This document shows positions 6,723 through 8,796 of a DNA stretch of 8,796 bases, in pieces. The notes beneath the pieces are model-generated. The model made no database searches. It worked only from the letters and a program-made list of their open reading frames with translations, and was not told the origin of the DNA. The stretch is from an uncultured Succinivibrio sp. (GTDB lineage: Bacteria > Pseudomonadota > Gammaproteobacteria > Enterobacterales > Succinivibrionaceae), in the NCBI GenBank assembly GCA_900770725.1, contig CAAGLL010000083.1, forward strand, positions 1 through 8,796. Reading direction: 5' to 3'. Each line of letters starts with the position of its first letter. Within the stretch, counting starts at the first letter, position 1. Position numbers and translations under genes: made by a program.

Positions 6723-6773
6723 AAGCCTCGTGGTAAGGCTTGTGGTAAAGCTTTTTCGAAAAAACTTTACCAC
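6723..6773. repeat. Tandem stem-loops with a near-perfect 32-nt palindrome
   Basis: The larger structure spans 6742-6773. Arms GTGGTAAAG (6742-6750) and CTTTACCAC (6765-6773) extend inward through TTTTT/AAAAA to a CG centre, with the single mismatch C6751-A6764, giving 15 of 16 symmetric pairs. Just upstream AAGCCT (6723-6728) pairs with AGGCTT (6736-6741). GTGGTAA also occurs directly repeated, at 6731-6736 (as TGGTAA within CGTGGTAAGG) and 6742-6748. Without a U-tract on either side it is not a standard terminator; it may be an interspersed palindromic repeat. Confidence 0.6.
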
Positions 6774-6810
6774 GCCAGGGATCGCGTCTTCGCGAGCGCT
6801 CGGGGTGCCT
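6774..6810 (-). repeat. Possible interspersed repeat of the 'HPERS' type
   Basis: On the minus strand this reads, in one frame, as HPERSRRRDPW. Similar meaningless strings (HPERSEG..DPW) are familiar as chance translations of a non-coding dispersed repeat found in many bacterial genomes. It directly abuts the 32-nt palindrome, so the two may be one repeat unit. The match is from memory of that pattern, not from a search. Confidence 0.3.
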
Positions 6811-7177
6811 CTGCCGCCATCGGGATTTGCAAATCTGGCACCGCCCCGGCGACCGCGCCCGTCCGCAGCGGATCTGGCCGCGTAGCGCCTGAGGAACTCG
6901 TCCTTCCCCGCATCGTCGAACTCGACGCGGATCAGGCCCGCATGCTGACATCAGCATTGCGTCTAACGCGTCACGGACGCTGGACGTGCAAAATTCAGGC
7001 GACTGTGATCCTTCCTTCAAGAAAAAACCACTTCAAAAACAAGAAAGGCTCATTGGCGGCGATCTTGCCTTCTGCAAGCGCGGGCACGGCTTTCCGTTCA
7101 TGCAAAAGGCAACGCGGATCAGACCAAATGGTCAAATTTGGCGGGATTGAACAACAAAACAGGTGAGCAGAAATCGA

Positions 7178-7196
7178 TAAGACTAGGTGAGTCTTA
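7178..7196. promoter_or_regulatory. Probable operator of the toxin-antitoxin locus
   Basis: A perfect 7-bp inverted repeat, TAAGACT and AGTCTTA, with a 5-nt AGGTG centre ends 16 nt before the antitoxin ATG. Phd/YefM antitoxins repress their own promoters by binding such palindromes, so this is the natural operator candidate. A clear -35/-10 pair could not be assigned. Confidence 0.5.
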
Positions 7197-7212
7197 AACA
7201 CGAGGAACTTCA

Positions 7213-7473
7213 ATGCCAAATAATATTTCTATCAATAACTTAAAAGATACAGCAAAGACCTCACGAATGCACCATGAAAGCCCCGAACCCATTTATGTGA
7301 CAAAGAATGGATATGGAGACATGGTCCTAATGAGCATGGAAGATTTCGAGAACATCCATCAGAAGGGCCAGCTTTATCGCGAGTTGGAAATCTCCGAAAA
7401 CGAAATCGCTGAAGGGAAAACAAAGGATCCCAGGGAAGCCTTGCATGATGTGAAAAAGAGATATGGCCTATAA
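7213..7473 (+). CDS. Phd/YefM-family antitoxin
   Basis: Small type II antitoxin that neutralises a RelE/ParE-type toxin and represses its own operon. The 86-residue protein has the family layout: N-terminal DNA-binding region with ISINNLKDTAKTSRM (residues 5-19), the signature EPIYVTKNGYGDMVLMSMEDFE at about 25-46, and an acidic toxin-binding tail with EIAEGKTKDPREALHDVKKRYGL. The ATG at 7213 has GAGGA 6 nt upstream. Its last codons overlap the toxin start (ATG at 7463), the usual coupling in these modules. Base composition is lower in GC than the housekeeping genes to the left, which suggests acquisition by transfer. The reading frame is intact although its toxin is destroyed. Confidence 0.88.
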   Translation: MPNNISINNLKDTAKTSRMHHESPEPIYVTKNGYGDMVLMSMEDFENIHQKGQLYRELEISENEIAEGKTKDPREALHDVKKRYGL

Positions 7474-7558
7474 GCCTGAAATTTCCGAACAGGACAATCA
7501 CCAAATCGATGAATGCATTGGATATTTCGTCAACTCCTTGAGATTAAGTTCCCCATAG
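7463..7558 (+). pseudogene. RelE/ParE-type toxin, truncated by an IS66-type element
   Basis: The toxin gene starts inside the antitoxin end (ATG at 7463, 11-nt overlap). It encodes MAYKPEISEQDNHQIDECI then GYFVNSLR, which matches the N-terminus of RelE/ParE toxins paired with Phd/YefM antitoxins (MAYK..IS....D.DE...Y). After Arg27 (codon 7541-7543) the frame enters the element and reads LSSP and then a TAG at 7556-7558. The 31-residue product lacks the beta-sheet core and all catalytic residues, so it cannot be an active toxin. The rest of the gene is not found in a continuous form to the right of the element. The family call rests on only 27 residues plus the paired antitoxin. Confidence 0.7.
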
Positions 7559-7561
7559 GTT
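7544..7561 (+). repeat. Left terminal inverted repeat of the IS66-type element
   Basis: TTAAGTTCCCCATAGGTT differs from the right end at positions 1 (T for G) and 5 (G for C). It falls exactly at a codon boundary of the toxin gene and supplies its premature stop. Confidence 0.7.
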
Positions 7562-7621
7562 ACTCGAAAAGCCCCCCTGAATTTCAGACAATCTCCACGT
7601 ACCCCTGCATGGAGGCCTGAA

Positions 7622-8035
7622 ATGAACACATCCCAACGCACCGGCGCGGGCAACCACGCCTTTTACCAAGTCCTGGACTGGAGCCGCATCTACGACCTGT
7701 ACGCCGCAAGCGGGCTCACGCTCCGCGGCTTCTACCGCACCGGCTTCATGAGCGAGGCAGCACCCAAGCTGAAGGCGGTCGGAAGGATTCCGAGCGTCGC
7801 CACCTTCATATCGCACATGGCCAGCGAGAGGCGCAGGCGCGAAGCCGCCGCCGCTGGCAGCTGCGAGGTCCGCGTGGCGCGCCTGCCCGACGAGGCTTTC
7901 GGCCCGGCCGAATGCCAGGGCGAGGTCAGGATCGAGGCCGCGGGAGCCACGGTGTCGTTTTCCAGCGCCGAGTCGGCGCTGTCGGCGGCGCTTGCCGCAG
8001 CCCAGCTCATGAAGCTCATGGGAGGCGCTGAATGA
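7622..8035 (+). CDS. tnpA: IS66-type accessory protein TnpA
   Basis: First of the three IS66 proteins, a small accessory factor for transposition. The 137-residue product has the family pattern: an N-terminal helical part with YDLYAASGLTLRGFYRTGFMS (recognition-helix-like, about 24-44), a charged middle with ERRRREA, and a C-terminal VRIEAAGATVSFSSAESALS segment that ends in helix LAAAQLMKLM. The start is supported by GGAGG 6 nt upstream. The stop overlaps the tnpB start as ATGA. High GC like the host core genes, in contrast with the AT-rich toxin-antitoxin DNA it entered. The frame is intact, but without TnpB and TnpC it is not expected to be functional. Confidence 0.72.
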   Translation: MNTSQRTGAGNHAFYQVLDWSRIYDLYAASGLTLRGFYRTGFMSEAAPKLKAVGRIPSVATFISHMASERRRREAAAAGSCEVRVARLPDEAFGPAECQGEVRIEAAGATVSFSSAESALSAALAAAQLMKLMGGAE

Positions 8036-8335
8036 ACCTCGGCATCGACTCGCTCAAGGCGACGCTGGTCCTGGTGCCCCACGACATGAGGTACGGCTGC
8101 CGCAGGCTCGCGATGGCCGCGCAGGACTGGCTGGGCATGGACGTGTCGCGGGGCCGCGATCTCGTGGTGTTCGCCAGCCGCTCGGGCCGGCCAGGCCCTG
8201 TCCAAGGCCGAGCTCATGTCATGGCTCGACGGCGGCAAAATCCAATGCCGCCGCACCTCCAACATAGCCAAGCCCGCAAAGCGGGCCAGGCGGCAATCAC
8301 CGCCCAGGAGGCGCATGCCCGCAGCATGCGCCTAA
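8032..8335 (+). pseudogene. tnpB: IS66-type tnpB remnant (internal deletion plus frameshift)
   Basis: The N-terminal half reads MNLGIDSLKATLVLVPHDMR, then YGCRRLAMAAQDWLG and GRDLVVFASRSG, matching TnpB (IS66 Orf2; compare the family's T-DMR-G...L...V...LG...). Near 8185-8192 the family sequence stops. In the next frame over (from 8192) it resumes with QALSKAELMSWLDGGKIQ and CRRTSNIAK, which fits the TnpB C-terminus (LS..EL..L.DG..), and ends at TAA 8333-8335. About 30 central residues (the usual WW/LYFDRGG...KRL..G.F part) are missing, so an internal deletion also shifted the frame. The undisturbed original frame instead runs through the right end of the element to 8394 and is meaningless. 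Confidence 0.65.
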
Positions 8336-8347
8336 GTCGTCACTCCA

Positions 8348-8365
8348 AACCTATGGGGAAGTTAC
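8348..8365 (-). repeat. Right terminal inverted repeat of the IS66-type element
   Basis: Read inward (minus strand) it is GTAACTTCCCCATAGGTT, 16 of 18 identical to the left end. It lies only 12 nt after the tnpB remnant stop, which shows that no tnpC remains. Confidence 0.7.
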
Positions 8366-8547
8366 AGAGCATCTCTTCGCAATCCATCTTCTGAGTCAAG
8401 GCCAGCAGCCACACACCACGCGCAACAACGTGTGGGAAAGATTGCTTCTTCACTGATTTTATAATGAAATTTTTTAATGGAACTATTTTCTGTCAATATT
8501 TGAATTTACAATAAACCTACGGACGAGAAGAAAAAGGAGAAATACAT

Positions 8548-8796
8548 ATGCTTTATCCATTTTTGAGTGATGGAAACTATGACATAGGTTTTTCTGAAAT
8601 TAAGAAAGTTGACGGTATAGACCAAATCCGCATATTTGCTGAAGAACCTTGGAAAGGTCATTTTAACTGGAAAACCTTAGAGTTTTATCTTCCTTCTGGA
8701 AAAATCACTGAACAAAAAGGATATACGCCTGAAGAAGCGGAGAAGATAATAAAGAGCGTCAAAATATCTGAAGAGGAACTTTTTGATATGTCAAGA
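8548..8796 (+). CDS. Unrecognised small protein, 3' end outside window
   Basis: An open frame of 83 codons runs to the right edge without a stop. It starts with ATG at 8548 behind a good ribosome binding site, AAGGAG (8534-8539), 8 nt upstream. The product begins MLYPFLSDGNYDIGFSEIKK and continues with DQIRIFAEEPWKGHFNWKTL, LEFYLPSGKI and a charged YTPEEAEKIIKSVKISEEEL. There is no signal peptide or membrane segment. I do not recognise a family. The alternating beta-like segments followed by a charged helix suggest a small cytosolic domain. Codons are AT-rich, quite unlike the housekeeping genes at the left, so recent acquisition is likely. Its place beside a broken toxin-antitoxin locus invites, but does not show, a defence or antitoxin role. 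Confidence 0.65.
   Translation, partial: MLYPFLSDGNYDIGFSEIKKVDGIDQIRIFAEEPWKGHFNWKTLEFYLPSGKITEQKGYTPEEAEKIIKSVKISEEELFDMSR

Larger units (their letters stand above)
6600..7177. other. Gene-free stretch rich in inverted repeats between the tRNA unit and the toxin-antitoxin locus
   Basis: I find no credible gene. The longest open frames (plus 6675-7166, minus 6535-7020) have no family resemblance; the plus frame runs through the palindrome and the minus frame also overlaps tRNA-Ala. What can be seen: two adjacent stem-loops at 6723-6773, a possible dispersed repeat at 6774-6810, a perfect 12-bp palindrome GATTTGCAAATC at 6824-6835, CGTCGA-AC-TCGACG at 6914-6927, ATGCTGA-CA-TCAGCAT at 6942-6957, and two overlapping, mutually exclusive hairpins at 7122-7141. 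GC content drops from about 7010 onward, ahead of the antitoxin gene. Confidence 0.6.
7544..8365. mobile_element. Internally deleted IS66-family element (822 bp)
   Basis: Ends match as an imperfect terminal inverted repeat of 18 nt, 16 identical: left TTAAGTTCCCCATAGGTT (7544-7561) and right, read inward, GTAACTTCCCCATAGGTT (8365-8348). The right end has the GTAA tip common in IS66 elements. Inside are tnpA and a damaged tnpB, joined by an ATGA overlap; the large transposase gene tnpC is absent. IS66 elements are normally about 2.5 kb, so most of the element is lost and it cannot move on its own. The 8 bases flanking each end (CCTTGAGA and AGAGCATC) are not the 8-bp target duplication expected of IS66, which points to later rearrangement. 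Confidence 0.75.

Noticed and set aside
6535..7020. Minus-strand open frame of 161 codons
   Set aside because: It covers most of tRNA-Ala in antisense and reads the repeat as HPERS; its pattern is that of chance translation of RNA-gene and repeat DNA.
6675..7166. Plus-strand open frame of 163 codons
   Set aside because: It runs through the 32-nt palindrome and the repeat-like stretch, changes composition midway and has no recognisable motif or ribosome binding site.
6305..7200. CRISPR array or tandem repeats in the palindrome-rich stretch
   Set aside because: The repeats differ in sequence and spacing and there are no regularly spaced direct repeats.
8032..8394. Uninterrupted 120-codon reading of tnpB
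   Set aside because: After about residue 53 the sequence is not TnpB-like and the frame passes through the right end of the element; the neighbouring frame carries the TnpB C-terminus.
8409..8435. CCACAC...GTGTGG inverted repeat right of the element
   Set aside because: Six-base arms with a 15-nt loop are expected by chance and no function suggests itself.

Overview
The window looks like the chromosome of a GC-rich member of the Gammaproteobacteria with a mobile or accessory scar at its right end. The class-level call rests on an RcsF outer-membrane lipoprotein next to TrmO (the rcsF-trmO order known from E. coli), a glutamyl-tRNA synthetase that aligns with the E. coli enzyme almost without gaps, and an E. 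coli-like tRNA-Gly(CCC). I cannot name the family or genus from the sequence.

Bases 1-3074 (minus strand) form one compact operon read from right to left: gltX, rcsF, trmO, then a HAD-family phosphatase that runs off the left edge. Neighbouring genes are 2 nt apart or overlap by 4 nt (ATGA or GTGA), so translational coupling is likely. A short divergent region (about 3075-3248) separates this operon from a plus-strand pair.

Bases 3249-6291 (plus strand) hold a PTS Enzyme I homologue and, 28 nt downstream, a protein of the four-carbon acid sugar kinase (DUF1537) family. Both depart from their families at places that matter. The Enzyme I has a rearranged phospho-histidine motif and lacks the usual C-terminal tail. 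The kinase-like protein is full length, yet every loop I recognise as substrate- or ATP-binding is changed. This pair is the best candidate here for an undescribed system, perhaps a PTS protein coupled to a pseudokinase or to a kinase of altered specificity.

Bases 6346-6599 carry a well-formed stable-RNA promoter, tRNA-Gly(CCC) and tRNA-Ala(CGC). About 600 bases without a credible gene follow. That stretch is rich in inverted repeats, including a near-perfect 32-nt palindrome next to what looks like a dispersed repeat.

Bases 7178-8365 are a broken toxin-antitoxin locus. An intact Phd/YefM-type antitoxin, with a likely operator in front, overlaps a RelE/ParE-type toxin gene. The toxin is cut after 27 codons by an 822-bp, internally deleted IS66-type element: two matching ends, tnpA complete, tnpB deleted and frameshifted, tnpC absent. 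To the right the DNA turns AT-rich, and an unrecognised small gene runs off the right edge.
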